Shown in pieces: positions 47,330 to 58,800 of a DNA stretch of 64,000 bases (its first letter is position 1; the number at the start of each line of letters is the position of its first letter). Where the stretch lies: assembly GCF_018139145.2 (NCBI RefSeq), contig NC_059473.1, positions 3,605,503 through 3,669,502 on the forward strand, read 5' to 3'. The stretch is from Gymnogyps californianus. Its lineage: Eukaryota > Chordata > Aves > Accipitriformes > Cathartidae. The notes beneath the pieces were generated by a model, which did no database searches, was not told where the DNA came from, and saw only the letters and a list, made by a program, of their open reading frames with translations. Made by a program: the position numbers and the translations under genes.

Positions 47330-47770
47330 AGCGTAGTGACCACCAGTCCTTATTAGTTTGGCGCAGACTAATTACAGTGCATTACCTTCATTTCCTGTAT
47401 TTTTGGTGTGTGTGGACAGAGGGTTTTCCGCCAGCATGGGTTGCAGAAAATATCTCCAGCCTCTTGATGGTTTATGACCTCCATGCTGCAAAACGTGTGG
47501 CTTTATTGCTTGCTGTTGAATAAATACTCCAGGAAGGGTACACGAGTTTGGGGAAAAGATAGCTTGTAGCTCTCCAGTACTCTGTGGGCTGCTGACGGCT
47601 GTGGTGAAAGCCGCTTCCCCAGAGCACTCTGCCAGACTTAATCACATCCCTACAGGTGAAAGAGGTAATTCAGTCTCTTTGAAGCTCTCTCCTGGCTCTG
47701 GCTCCGGCTCCTTCTCTCTTAGACTGGGAATGGCAATTGCATCTGTTTATTAGCAAGCATCAGAGACGAG
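47330..47770. promoter_or_regulatory. Candidate conserved non-coding element
   Basis: The block combines CAGACTAATTACAGTGCATT near 47364 (a homeodomain-type core within moderate-GC sequence), the G/C-rich CTGGCTCTGGCTCCGGCTCC near 47690 and TGTTTATTAGCAAGCATC near 47744 (fork-head-like TGTTTA). No repeats or open frames explain it. Conservation was not tested. Confidence 0.22.
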
Positions 47771-47810
47771 CAAATTTCTATCACTAGGAAGATCTGTTAA
47801 AAACAGAAGC

Positions 47811-47865
47811 AGGCCAAATCCTGCTCTCCGTTTCAGCAGAGTAAATCTAGTCAAAGCCAAGGCTC
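47811..47865. repeat. Archosaur/turtle-type palindromic repeat fragment
   Basis: AGGCCAAATCCTGCTCTCCG, then TTTCAGCAGAGTAAATCTAG. This follows the GCCAAATTCTGCTCTCAGTT...AGAGTAAATCCAGAGTAACTCC start of a common old repeat of turtles, crocodilians and birds. Only one arm is present. Confidence 0.4.
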
Positions 47866-50800
47866 ACACTGTATAGCTGTTGAGCTGCCTTTAAGTTTGA
47901 TGATGCAGTTCAAAAAACATGTTCTCCTGAAAGCATAATAAGAGTAGGTTTGTATGCAGCTTTGCTGGGTAGCTGTGCTTGGTGGAGCAGTCCCAGTAGA
48001 TATTTGTCCTAGGCATGGCTGGTCAATTTGGGTGAGGAAGCAGGGAGTAGTGGCAAAATAAAGTCTTACTGGTTGAACACAACTGTGTATTTTTTACTAT
48101 TGTATTTCTAACTTCCCTTTGTCAAAGGTACCCTCCTGGCGCTGGGCACTTTAGCAAGATGTTATTCACAAGGTTTGAATGGGGTTTTATAAACACATAG
48201 GAACTTGGCTGAGCAGGAAGATCTGCTCAGGTCTGGGCTTCATCAGTGTCTCAGAAAATCAGAAGCACCAAATGCTGTTGCTTTGTAAGGCTTCTGATGC
48301 ACTAGTGTCATTGGAAGCTGTTACTTTAAAGCCATGATGTCACTGTGGAGAAATATGATGTCAGGGCTGTAAAAGAAGGAAATAAAACTTGCTACAATTC
48401 CTTTTCACATTTGGAAGTTTCTATTTTCCATTGAACAGAAAATACTCTGTTCTCTTCCCTGTGACCTTCACCTTCTTTATAAGTACCCCTGCCAAGAGCG
48501 CTAAGGGTACACAGGAACCACCATTCCCCTTCTCCCTGTGGGAATATAGCTACCTTTTATTACTAGAACTAGTTCTTTCTTTAATGGTTTTGCAGTAAAA
48601 GTTAAAAAAAGAGTGTGAGAGAGAAGAAGAAAGTGGCCTTTTTAACTACTACAAGAGGTATTAAATAGTCAGCCAACCTCTGGAATCACTTCTCATTTTC
48701 CATGAAGCTGGGTAAGGAGTGTTATGGAGTTTTTTGGGTAAAGTTTATTGGAACTTCACAGTAGGACTACAAAAATGTGGACACTCTGATTGTTTTTGTT
48801 TAATAAGACTCAAGGGTCCTGGCTCTACTTTGCTTTAAAGTCTTATTGCCCCTTAAATTTTCTCCAGGATTTGAGTCTATGGTTTAAAAAAATCATTCAC
48901 ATTAATATCATTTTGTCTTATCCTGCAGGGCACTGTGTACCTTTTGTATTTACTCAGCTCCATGAAAATATGCGGCTTCTTGCAGGGTCTTCTGGTGATG
49001 TCATGGGTGACTCATATGTCCCCTTTTCATAGATCACTTGTCCAAAAACCTGGGAAATCAAAAGAGAGTTTGAATCAACACCAAAAGTTATAGATCCGGA
49101 CTGTGACTATGTATCTGCAAGTTTGATTTGGGTGGGTAGTTGCAAAAAGGTAAATCGTGGTTTGGCTTTCAACGGCTTCCTCCTCTTCTGGTAATGATGT
49201 AGTCACTAGCTTTGAATTTTTGGACTGTTTCCATCCTTTGACATGACAATGGCTCTCAGCTCTCACCAGGAGTGAGCAAAGCAATTAGGAACAGATGAAA
49301 TGACTCAAGCTCCCGTTAGGCTTAAACTGAGCCTGTTCTTAGGAGTTTAAGTGTGTTGAACTTCAATCTTTTCCTTTATTTCCTGTCTGTGTTTTTTCTT
49401 TCTGGCTAACTATCTCCTACGAAGTTCTGCCACTGGTTCTGCCACTGGAAGCAGGGATATTTAAAACAGTAAGAAACAGGTAGTGAAATAAGAACTGCAG
49501 ACAAGCCACATTTTGTATGTCCAAGAGTCCTGAATAAATATTGGTATTTCTGGAGCTCATCTGAACCAAATTCAAAACCTTTTGGTCTTGTCCTTTGCTA
49601 ATTCTTATGTTCCCTTGGTAATGCTGAAAATGGGCTAATGTTTAATCATTGTTTACTCTGTCCTTACTTGCTCTGTCTGAAGGCTTATTTCAGACATGGG
49701 CTTGACACAACTGTATTGAAAAGCTGGTTGAGTCAAAGGTATGCCTGTGGCCGGCACCACGATATCCCCTGTTTTGGGGTGTTGGGAGTTCGAATCACAG
49801 GTCTGGAGCCTAGCCCAGCTCTATGTGGTGCCTAGAGCCCCACCAGACCTCCTCCACTTAGTGAAAACAGTTTACAGCCATTTACTCAAGGACTAACAAG
49901 ACCCACTTCCTTATGAGGGATGTTCTGTCAAAGGTGGAACCACGTTTTACGTGGTGTGTTTGAGAACAGTTTGTTTGGGCAGTCTTTCAAGCCCTCTCCT
50001 AAGCCTCTCAGATTGTGTCATTGATGAAGGCTGACATATGTTCTTCCCGACTGGGTACTCCTCCTTAGTCCCGCACACCATACCTGTCTCATGTTGCTGG
50101 TGAGGCCATGTACTCAATCTGTTACCCTACCCGAAAATTTCACTGAGTGTTGAATCCAGTCCTGATTTAGAGCTGGCACTGGAAGGGGAATGGTCTGGGT
50201 TGTGTTCATCCAAGGAAGAGAAATTAGCAATTAATGACAGAAAAACCTGAGACAAAGCATGCATTTGTTTAAGAGTGGTTCAGTGTTTGGTAAACCTTGT
50301 TCTCACACAGGTTTTTGGGGCAATATTTTAGACAGAGCTTCTTTGATGATGCTGTGGATGTCAGATTAAAAGGACAAGTAAAACAAATATTTTTTCTATG
50401 TGTTACTGGTTAGATTATCTTGTTTAAAATAATACTTTTATGATCTAGCTATTTTTCTAACCAGCCCAGAAATGCCAGAGGCTCAGCAAGCTTGGTAGTT
50501 CTTCTGGTAGGTGAAAGAATCATGATAGGAGTGGATATTCCCAACCTCGCACAACTCTAATTAAGAGTAATTCTCAGTAATGGACTTTGGCTGCAGGCTA
50601 AATAAATACCATTCCTGAATATTTTTCTTAAATCATGCAGGACTGTGTTAATTGAAACTCTCATATCTTCTTCTAGATTGAATCCAAGTCCGTGTTCTCA
50701 AATTTCTGTCGTCTTGTGTGTGTTGCTGAATTGCATCTGCTAACAGCAGTGTAATTAAAGGCATGGCTATATTACCCTTCAAATCTTTTGTTACAGGGGT

Positions 50801-53100
50801 CACGTATTGCCTGGCCCCCAAAAACTGTCTTTGAGCTGAAACATGGCATGCAAGGTTGCTGCAAAAATAAGGTCTTTGTTTTACCAATTGAAAAATAACT
50901 ATCTCTAGTCATTTCTGAGGTATTGGCTGCAACTGTAACTGCTGCAGAATTTCAAGCATAGGACAGGAATGAAGTGTATTTAGTATTAACATCACTCTGC
51001 AACTTTCAGAGGGCTGAATTTGTAGGCCCTCAGATTTTCTTCAGGCAAGCTTCTTTTTGGGGTTTATATCTCAAGAAGGAGAGGAGGTAGAATAACTGAA
51101 ACCTGGTTTGGATTGAAAGACTTTAAATGAATGGCAAGCTGAGAGGACAGGGACACCTGAGACCAGCTCCTCAGCTCCTGCAACATTGCAGAGTGCTGTT
51201 GGCATCTTTTCTTCCTTTCTTGAATGAATTTTAATTTCACTGTATTGCTGCTGAGCATCCATAAAGGACCCCTACTGAATTCACAACTTGCAATATGTTC
51301 CCAACCAAGTGCAGGGAAACCAGGAAGCACAGTGATGGTAGGTGGAGAAGGCCATGAACGAAAGGCAGCAATGTCAACTTCTGCCTTGCAAAGTGCGCTA
51401 AGTGCACACATATAGAAGGCTGGTGATTTTGGGGAACAAAAGGGAAGGGAAGAATGACTAGTCTTGCCAAGCAGGAGAGGATAAATCCACCAGGAAATTA
51501 GCAATTTCTGGTGGTTGTTGCCAATAGCGGAGGGAAAAAAATGCAGCAAGAAAGAAAGGAACTTAAGTGTGCTTAGCACAGGATTTGTATGAAAAAAGAG
51601 ATTAGGATTAGGTTTTCAAAGGCATAGGCGATGCGTTGCCTGCCTCAGTTTGCAGACACACGTTGCTCCACAGCCATTGGCATATGTGCATGCAGACCTG
51701 CTTTTGTGCTTACAGGACCAATGCTAGGCAATGGTGGACTGCACGTGGATGGTTTGCCACCCTAGGATAGCACTTGCATTTGACCGTCTACCATCTTGGT
51801 GTCTATAAAAATTCTGGAGGCAGATTTTGCTCCCAGAAACCTGTCTCTTTTGTGCTCTTTCAGAAGAGCACATCCAAGGAGCAGGTTGGTCTCTGAGGAG
51901 GCTCTAGCAGCACAGAAAAATTGGCTCATGACATATGAATTCCTCTAACCATGCAGTGCAATGCCACCAGCAGTCCTAGGGGTCACTTAGGAGAAGCAGG
52001 CCGTTTCTGGCCCAGAGACTGCCAGAGGCTGCACACAGGCCAAGTCGGGCCTTACCTGCCTCCCAGGTTGAGGATGTGAATATGGGAGGGAAGTAAACAT
52101 GGCTTTGCCTAGCTCTTCCTTATGCATGTAACACAGCTGCAGCAAAAGATTCAGCCCTAGCTCCTTAGTATTATGGCTGAAAATTTTCCATCTATGCCTC
52201 AGCCAGAGCAAGAAGCTACAGAGTAACAGGGGCTCTCGTGTGTATGCCTGAATGCCAGGCATGACAACAAGAAGTTAAGGATGCTGCTTAAACCGTAACT
52301 GAAAACTTCCTTGCTTTAGTGAGTTCAAGTCAAACATTGACTGGTATTTGATCAGAAGGTGGGCTGATTTTTTTATTATTATTATTTTTTAATATGGTTT
52401 AATTATATTGAAATTATATTGGGGGTTCAGTAACCAGTGGCTTGAAAATTAACTGAATTATGAAAGCTGAGATGTTGCTAGCAGCATCAGTTAATGACAA
52501 GGTCGCCACCACTGTCATATTCAAAAGAAATGTCACACTTGAATGAGGCTGAGATGGCTGCACTGTCCCATGGTTCCAGGTAGAGAAAATGAAGCAAGGG
52601 CTCCTTGGGTACTGTTTTATCCCATGTTTGAATCTAATGCATTCTTTTTTCAGCTCATTTTGGTTCTGCTGTGTTCCCTCAACATATGGAGTCCCTAGAT
52701 ATTAAGCCGTAACATGGAAGCTTTGGGGGCTGGGAATTACAGATCATGAATAGATTGAAAAGTCCCACTAAATGGTCCCTTGGGTTGTTTGTGTAAAGAT
52801 TAATTTTTGTTGTTTCTGCCTTTTACAAAAATCAAGTAAGTCTAGAATTATTTTTGTCTTACAGGCTATAATAGGGATCAGACTTTTAGCATGCCCTGTA
52901 CACCAGCACACAAACGCATAGAGATGTGTCTCAGGAACTGACTCAAAAAGGTGGTGTTAATTGAAAAGGGGAAGTGTAAGAGATCTTGTTGGAGATACGG
53001 GAAAAATTAACTGTTAAGTTCTTGATGTTTGCACGCTATTTAATTTGAAGCCCTGATTTTATAATTTAGTGTAAATCAAACCAGAAGATAATGATATTGC
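47866..53100. other. Unique non-coding DNA
   Basis: More than 5 kb with no supportable gene. The longest frame (51064-51579, minus, 171 codons) has no domain or signal I know and is within chance expectation. A 12-bp tandem duplication (GTTCTGCCACTG twice, 49424-49447), a perfect 17-bp palindrome (49939-49955) and an AT-rich run at about 52370-52395 are the only small structures. A TCAAAGGCATAGGCG piece at about 51618 faintly resembles the old reptile repeat. Confidence 0.45.
49740..49840 (+). mobile_element. Possible tRNA-derived SINE head (B-box-like)
   Basis: AGTTCGAATCA at 49787-49797 agrees with the RNA polymerase III B box (GGTTCGANTCC) at 9 of 11 positions and is followed by CTAGCCCAGCTCT, as in the MIR head (CCCGGCTCTGCC). 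The A box is not convincing. It may be chance. Confidence 0.25.
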
Positions 53101-53152
53101 ACTTGACCCTGCACTACCGAAGTCAGTGAGAACAGGATTAGTCCTGGCATTG
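53101..53152. repeat. Possible archosaur-type palindromic repeat fragment
   Basis: CCCTGCACTACCGAAGTCAG, TGAGAACAGGATTA, GTCCTGGCATTG resemble the CCTGCACCATTGAAGTCAATGGGA...GCCATTG segment of the same broad class of old repeats. Short and diverged. Confidence 0.3.
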
Positions 53153-54485
53153 TTCAGCTGGTGACAGAGTAACTAGGGGGGGATATTACTCGGAGCCTAC
53201 TGTCTTGTCAAGCTTGCTGTTTGAGCTACACTATGAGGCTGAAATTAAGCAGTACTGTATTTGTCCTGTGTGTTTTTCATAAAATGAGTTAGTGGCAAGT
53301 TTAGGAAAGTAAGAGTCTTTTCAGAACTGAAGCCATACTTTGACCCAAAAACTAACCTCAGCCATAATTAGGGCGCACACCTTGTTGGGAACAAACTGGA
53401 ACAGTAACCCAGCTGGGTGAATGTCTGATAGCTCCCTAAGCTGCTTCAGCACAAAAGCCAACAAGCTGCTTTCACTGGCCATTTAAGTTACCAGCAGATA
53501 GGTGGTAACAATCAACTGGAGGGCCTTAAAATCTTAACCCACGCCGGCTATTTGCAGAGTGAATGTATCTCTGTGTCATTAGACTGAAAGAGGTCAATGC
53601 ACTTTGCTTTTCTTCCCCTGCCTCCCATCACGGAGTCTTATTTGTTTGAAGCCCTCTGTGAAACTGCAATACATCTGACAATCTGTATTAAACCTCCCAG
53701 CTCTTCTCCCTTTCCAGACCTTTTTGGGACACTAGCACACAGACAGATATTATCAGACCTCTTTGGATGAGCGTCAGGTCGCAAGAGCCATCCAAAGGGA
53801 ATGCTGTGGCAGTCTCACCACAAATTTGGAAAGGTGTAAGAAGCTTAATCTAGACCCTGAAGAGGAGCTGAGAAAATGGTCAGTGAGGATGAAAAGTATA
53901 GCCAGGGCTAGGGAAAGAGATGAGCAGCAACTTCGGATGGGAGGAGAGGCTGTAGGAAAGAGATGGCAGAATAATGAAAGAAAACACTGTTTAGGTACAA
54001 AAGACAGAGGAAGAGCATATTTTGAATAGAAGAAAAGTCTAAGGCTTGGAGGTGAAATGACTGAACTTTAGAAATTTTGCTGTTTGTTTCTGAGAACTCC
54101 AGGGGTGACTGTTCAAGGCAACTTTAGTTGAATGCTTTGTTGGACCTCCACGATGTCCTGCTAAAACCATTGCGATTTCTACCCTGAAGACACTGCTTAT
54201 TTACTTATTTACATATCTTCTTTCTCTGTCACTGTGCTAGGGTTAGAGCAAAGAGTGGATGTTTTCAGTCTTCTCCGTGATGTGAAGTACTTCTCCAAAC
54301 TGGGAGCACCTCAGAAACTCATTTATCAGTATGCCAGGGTTGGTGTGGTTGTGCATTTACTGCCACTCATTTCCATGTTTCCAGTATTTGCAGTGGGAGA
54401 GAGGAAGGTCAGGATGATTAGAAGATCTTGTGCTGTAGAAAAGGATCAAGACAATATAATAAAAGAGAATTTTACCCTGATAAGA

Positions 54486-54511
54486 GTAATAATAATATTA
54501 TTATTAATAAC
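54486..54511. repeat. AAT/ATT palindromic simple repeat
   Basis: (AAT)n runs directly into (ATT)n, giving a near-perfect self-complementary AT stem. Confidence 0.8.
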
Positions 54512-55149
54512 AACCAATTATTTAGTTGAAAAATCCTGTTAATGCTGAATAGAACAATTGCATTTACTCTTTATGTAAACTACTTGGGTTACTGTTAACT
54601 GTTCATTAGTGCATCTTAGAGGTCTGAACATTTCAGTCTACAGTGTTAAAAACACACATTTGTTTTTTTCTAATCATAACTAAACCGCAGAGCAGGGGTG
54701 GGAGTGTTCCCTATGAATTTGAGAGCCCCAGCATTTCAAGAATGCAGCCATTTCTTTCAACAGACAAATGCATTTAAAACTGTGACTGTCTTTTCTGTTG
54801 CTGCCCACTTCCTTACCAATTTTTGTAAAGAGCTGTAGTTCCAGCTTTATCTAGATTTTCTCTGAGCTTTTGCAAGCAGGAGCTATTGCTGTAAGCTGAG
54901 AAGTGTTAGAAGCTGCCCCTTGTAGGATAACAAAGTGCATCTTCAAGTAAAGAATTTGGAAGATTTGGGCTCATAAATTGTTTTTATCTGAACTCTCCAG
55001 TCCACACAAACCAATATTTTTTCATGTTCAGTTACTCTCCAGACAGGTATATGGTTGCAGTTCTCAGGCTTATAAAGGAAACACAGTATATAGTGCACTG
55101 AAAAGGGTTATAGCAGAGGCAAACAAATCCAAACCACGTGTGTAGGCAT

Positions 55150-55169
55150 ATGTGTGTGTGCGCGCGTGT
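55150..55169. repeat. TG/CG alternating purine-pyrimidine run
   Basis: TGTGTGTGCGCGCGTGT is a Z-DNA-prone microsatellite with a CG core. Confidence 0.9.
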
Positions 55170-56189
55170 AAGCCTGTATGTCTGTTGAGATATTTATTTG
55201 CTTCTGAACCTGTGTTTTTTCACGAGGGGTTCAAATTTGGTCAAATCACAATGTGAAATGTGGAAGGTGAGCTTGACTTCAGCTCTAAGTGGGATCTACG
55301 TGTCTGGCAGTTGCCAAATACATCAGAGAGCTTTCTCTGCTTGAAATCAGCTCTCTTCTTCCTAATGGACAGGGAGCTAGAAATCATGATAAGAACCCCT
55401 TCCACTCCTGAGTTTTTATGGGTAGTCTCTCCATAGTTAATAAATGAGTTGGGCTTGATGGAAGCATGTTACAGTGTTTTGGTTTCCAGTCCGCTTGGGG
55501 CCCAGGGCTACATTCTTCTTGCTCCCTAGACTCCCCTTGAACTAAATGGGAGGTGTGGGTGAACAAGATCAGACCCCTCGTCTGCAGACACTGAAGCCAC
55601 ATGCAGCCTCCAGTGACCTCCCTTGCTTTCCGCAAACACCAAATTCATTGCTAGTTTAAAAAAAAGTGAGGCATTCAGCTTCTTTTCAAAATAAAGAGAA
55701 ACAATAGGGCACGCTGTAGTGAGTTCCAAGTCTTTTATCTTTCTACAGATTCAACCACAGTATTGATTCTTTATTGACCTAAACTGTCCTAAGCGTGGCT
55801 GTGGTTTTTTCTCATATAGTCTATGGGAGAGTTAAGGCAGCTACTACTTTAATATTGATTTTTGTGAAAAAGGTGCAGGAAAGGGGGCAATTTGTGTCTG
55901 CAGTTGCTCTTCGCTATAAAAGATACCATTGTTAGGAGCTTATAGCATTATATCAAGGGTCTTAATCTGTAGCAATCTTTTTTTACAACTTAGAAATAGA
56001 CTTGGGCAAATGTGTTATTGGTGTTAATGATATTTTGAAGTGAAGAAAATTTGTCAGCCTTTCCAAGTAAAATGCTCAACTTAACCATTTGAGAACTTGA
56101 CAGGTTTGTTACATCTGTTTGCAGGAATTATGTCTTTTGTTCCCCTGGACAAAAAAAAAGAAAAAAGAATGTCCGTTTGAATAAACAGT

Positions 56190-56770
56190 GATAATAATGT
56201 TATCTGAATAAATCTTTAATAAATTGAAATTATTACTGCAGGCTTAAATAAGCAGTAAGTTTTGACAAGAAGGGCATTATCATCTAATTATACTTACTTT
56301 ATGAAAGAGAGGGGCAAGGGCCAACCTGTGAGCCATCTAAACCACAGTAATAGAGTGATCCCCTCTGCAGACTAAAGAAGGAGCCATCAGACAACAATAA
56401 AACACAGGCAGCGCGCTGAAAATTGCAACTGAACCCCTGATTCACACAGATACACCATCTTAATTGTTATGAAAACTAGCAGAGCAGTATGATAAGTGCA
56501 TGGCAGAACAGCCTTTGCTAAGCGGATGAGAGAATCCTGTGCCAGATATTTTATGGTATTCCTAAAGGTTTCTTTAATTATCAATTAGTCACTACTGTAC
56601 ATTAGCTTCCTATTGGCTAAGTGCTCGGTATAAGGGTGTGTATCAGCATTTGCAAACAGGTGTAAAGATATAATTGATACGTAAATTGCCTTCTTCCTGT
56701 GGGCACCTGGTTTGCTAAGAACACTTAAGAAATTCCAAGACGACACCTGCTAGCTGCTTTATTGGTGTGT
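56190..56770. promoter_or_regulatory. Candidate conserved non-coding element
   Basis: Nearly 600 bp without transposable elements, holding a dense set of AT-rich cores: ATCTAATTATACTTAC near 56282, TTAATTATCAATTAGTC at 56574-56590 (two TAAT cores in inverted orientation) and ATATAATTGATACGTAAATTG near 56668. An inverted CCAAT box (CTATTGGCT, near 56611) precedes GGTATAAGG by about 15 bases, and CAGGTG and CACCTG E-boxes occur at about 56658 and 56705. The layout fits a developmental enhancer. Promoter activity is less likely. Inference only. Confidence 0.33.
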
Positions 56771-58744
56771 ATCTCATATATTCTGCTGTTAGTCTAATCC
56801 ACTGTGTTGAATTATAAAGAGCTGTGCCTAGTGAAACACGTTGCTTTATTCATACAAGCCATGGGAAAAGCTAGGTACACTAGATGGAGTAAAACAAAAG
56901 TATTCACATGCCCTCCTGATGTATTATGTGTGAGCTGGTACGTGTGGTCTTCCTCTAATACCTACTATTTAATTTTTTCCTTACAGAGAATCAATAAACA
57001 GAAAAATCATTGTCTGCTAATGTCCGTAATCTTTTTGAACATTTGATTTGTTTGGCAAATAAGGTTGACTTGTTTAAAACCTCCACTGACTGCATTTATT
57101 TCACAGAAGGCAAAAAATTTTGATCATAATAACCTGCCAGAGTTAAGAAAGTAGCGTAACTCTTGCTTGTCTTAGGTAACTTGGATTTGGAAGTACACTC
57201 TCCACAAATCAAGCCTCTTGTGTATATACACATAGTTTTGTTTTGCATATATATATAAAATATTATATTTTAAAACTGTTAATCTAGGCCCTCTACTGCA
57301 TGTAGTTATGATATATGTTTATTCATATGCACCTGACTACATATGATTTTTTTCCCCCATTAGAATCTTGTCTCATTTAGCATTCAGGGTATTTTAAGGA
57401 TGAAACAACACTGTGCAGTAGAGATGGGCATTGTCCTTAATCCTCTGCAAAAATCAGTCAGTCATTTTTGGCTCCTCCTTTCTAGGCCTGGATCATTTTT
57501 GGTCACCCTGTGGAGACAGGCACAAAAACCTAGGAAGCTTGTAGGCAGTAAGAGAAGCACCCAGCCCCATCAGAGGGGTGCGAGGGTGCAGGGAGGGACC
57601 CTGTGCTCTTCATCAGGAGGCGGTTCCAGAGCTATTCCCAACAAAGATAAGGATGTGGACAAAGTAATGACTTTTCCTCTTCTTTGTCTTTTGAAAACAG
57701 CTCAACAGCTCTCATGGAATTATCCCAAACCAGTTCAGCTTGTGGCACATGTTGGGCAGGTACATTCTGAGCCCAAACTCTTAAACTTACCAGTGTTATA
57801 AGGGACTGAAATGGCCTACAATGCCTGTGGCACACAGCCTTAATAACAGGGAGGGCTACAGTCTCACCTACTCCCCATCTTTGTTTCCCATAACTATGTC
57901 ACCTCTCACTTTGTCTCACAGGACTCTCGGAAGGCTAAAAATAGAGGCAACGCATATGGACGTGTGCTGGGGATGTGGCTGGTTTTAGTGTCCGTTCCTT
58001 TCTCTGTCACAAGGGCTCAGCAGCCTTTTGCCTTTACACATGGGCTGGGGCCAGCCGTTCTTAGAATAAATGAGGATGGTTTCATAAAAACTGTGAACAG
58101 AAAGGTCCTTAAAAAAGAGATGTTCAGACATTTTTGGCTGAAGTAGTTGAAGATGCCCTACAGTTACTGTACACACAAGGAGTAAATTTGCCTAGGTGTT
58201 GCTGCTGCAATGCAGCCTTTCCTGCTTACTTTATCATTTTGTATATAATTCCATATAATGTACCAACACTGTAACTGGTGTAACTTCATGTCTTTTTTCA
58301 CTCATGCCAGCAAGCTGAACAAGTGGGATGAGGTTACAGTAAACAAGAGGGAGATTACTAGAGAGAGAGAGATTTTAAGAGTCCACAAAAACCAAGAGCA
58401 ACAGAGAGTCTGAGGCACGAGAAGCTCTCCATGAGAAGAATGCTCAGAGTACAAAGTTATATCCCCCCTCGGCATAAATACGTACAGACAAAAATGACTC
58501 ACTATGTGAGTCAGAGAGAGGAGGTTTTATTTACACCAGAGAACTTGGAAATAACGTTTCCACTGATTCTATTCTGTTCAGCAATTGTGGATATAAGCAA
58601 AAGGCTGTTAACACTTCTGTATGAATCAAATTTTTAAAAATCACTCCGCCCTTCAATCAGAACTGTTTTCTCACTTATGTGAATTAACCTACAGAACTGG
58701 CACATGAAATAATTTGTTTCAGTATCTATTACTGAATATGTTTT
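56771..58744. other. Unique non-coding DNA
   Basis: No gene recognised. The 133-codon frame at 57400-57801 lacks any domain I know. A TATATA run occurs near 57248 and a short GA run at 58360-58373. Confidence 0.45.
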
Positions 58745-58800
58745 GGCCTGGATCCATAAAAGCATTTAGGAGCCTGAGTTGCACTGAAATCACTGAACAG
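58745..58800. repeat. Archosaur/turtle-type palindromic repeat fragment
   Basis: GCCTGGATCCATAAAAGCAT, TTAGGAGCCTGAGTTGCACT, GAAATCACTGA. This matches in order the GGATCCACAAAG-C-TTTAGGCGCCTAA-T-CCATTGAAATCAATGG arm of a widespread old repeat of turtles and archosaurs. The second arm is not recognisable. Confidence 0.45.

Larger units (their letters stand above)
53153..56189. other. Unique non-coding DNA
   Basis: Frames at 53763-54029 (88 codons, highly charged) and 54234-54542 (102 codons) are unrecognised and lack any supporting signal. A TG/CG alternating run lies at 55150-55169 and an AAT/ATT palindromic run at 54486-54511. Confidence 0.45.

Noticed and set aside
51064..51579. 171-codon minus-strand frame
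   Set aside because: At this base composition, one or a few frames of this size are expected by chance among the thousands in 64 kb on six frames. No domain, splice signal or family resemblance is visible.
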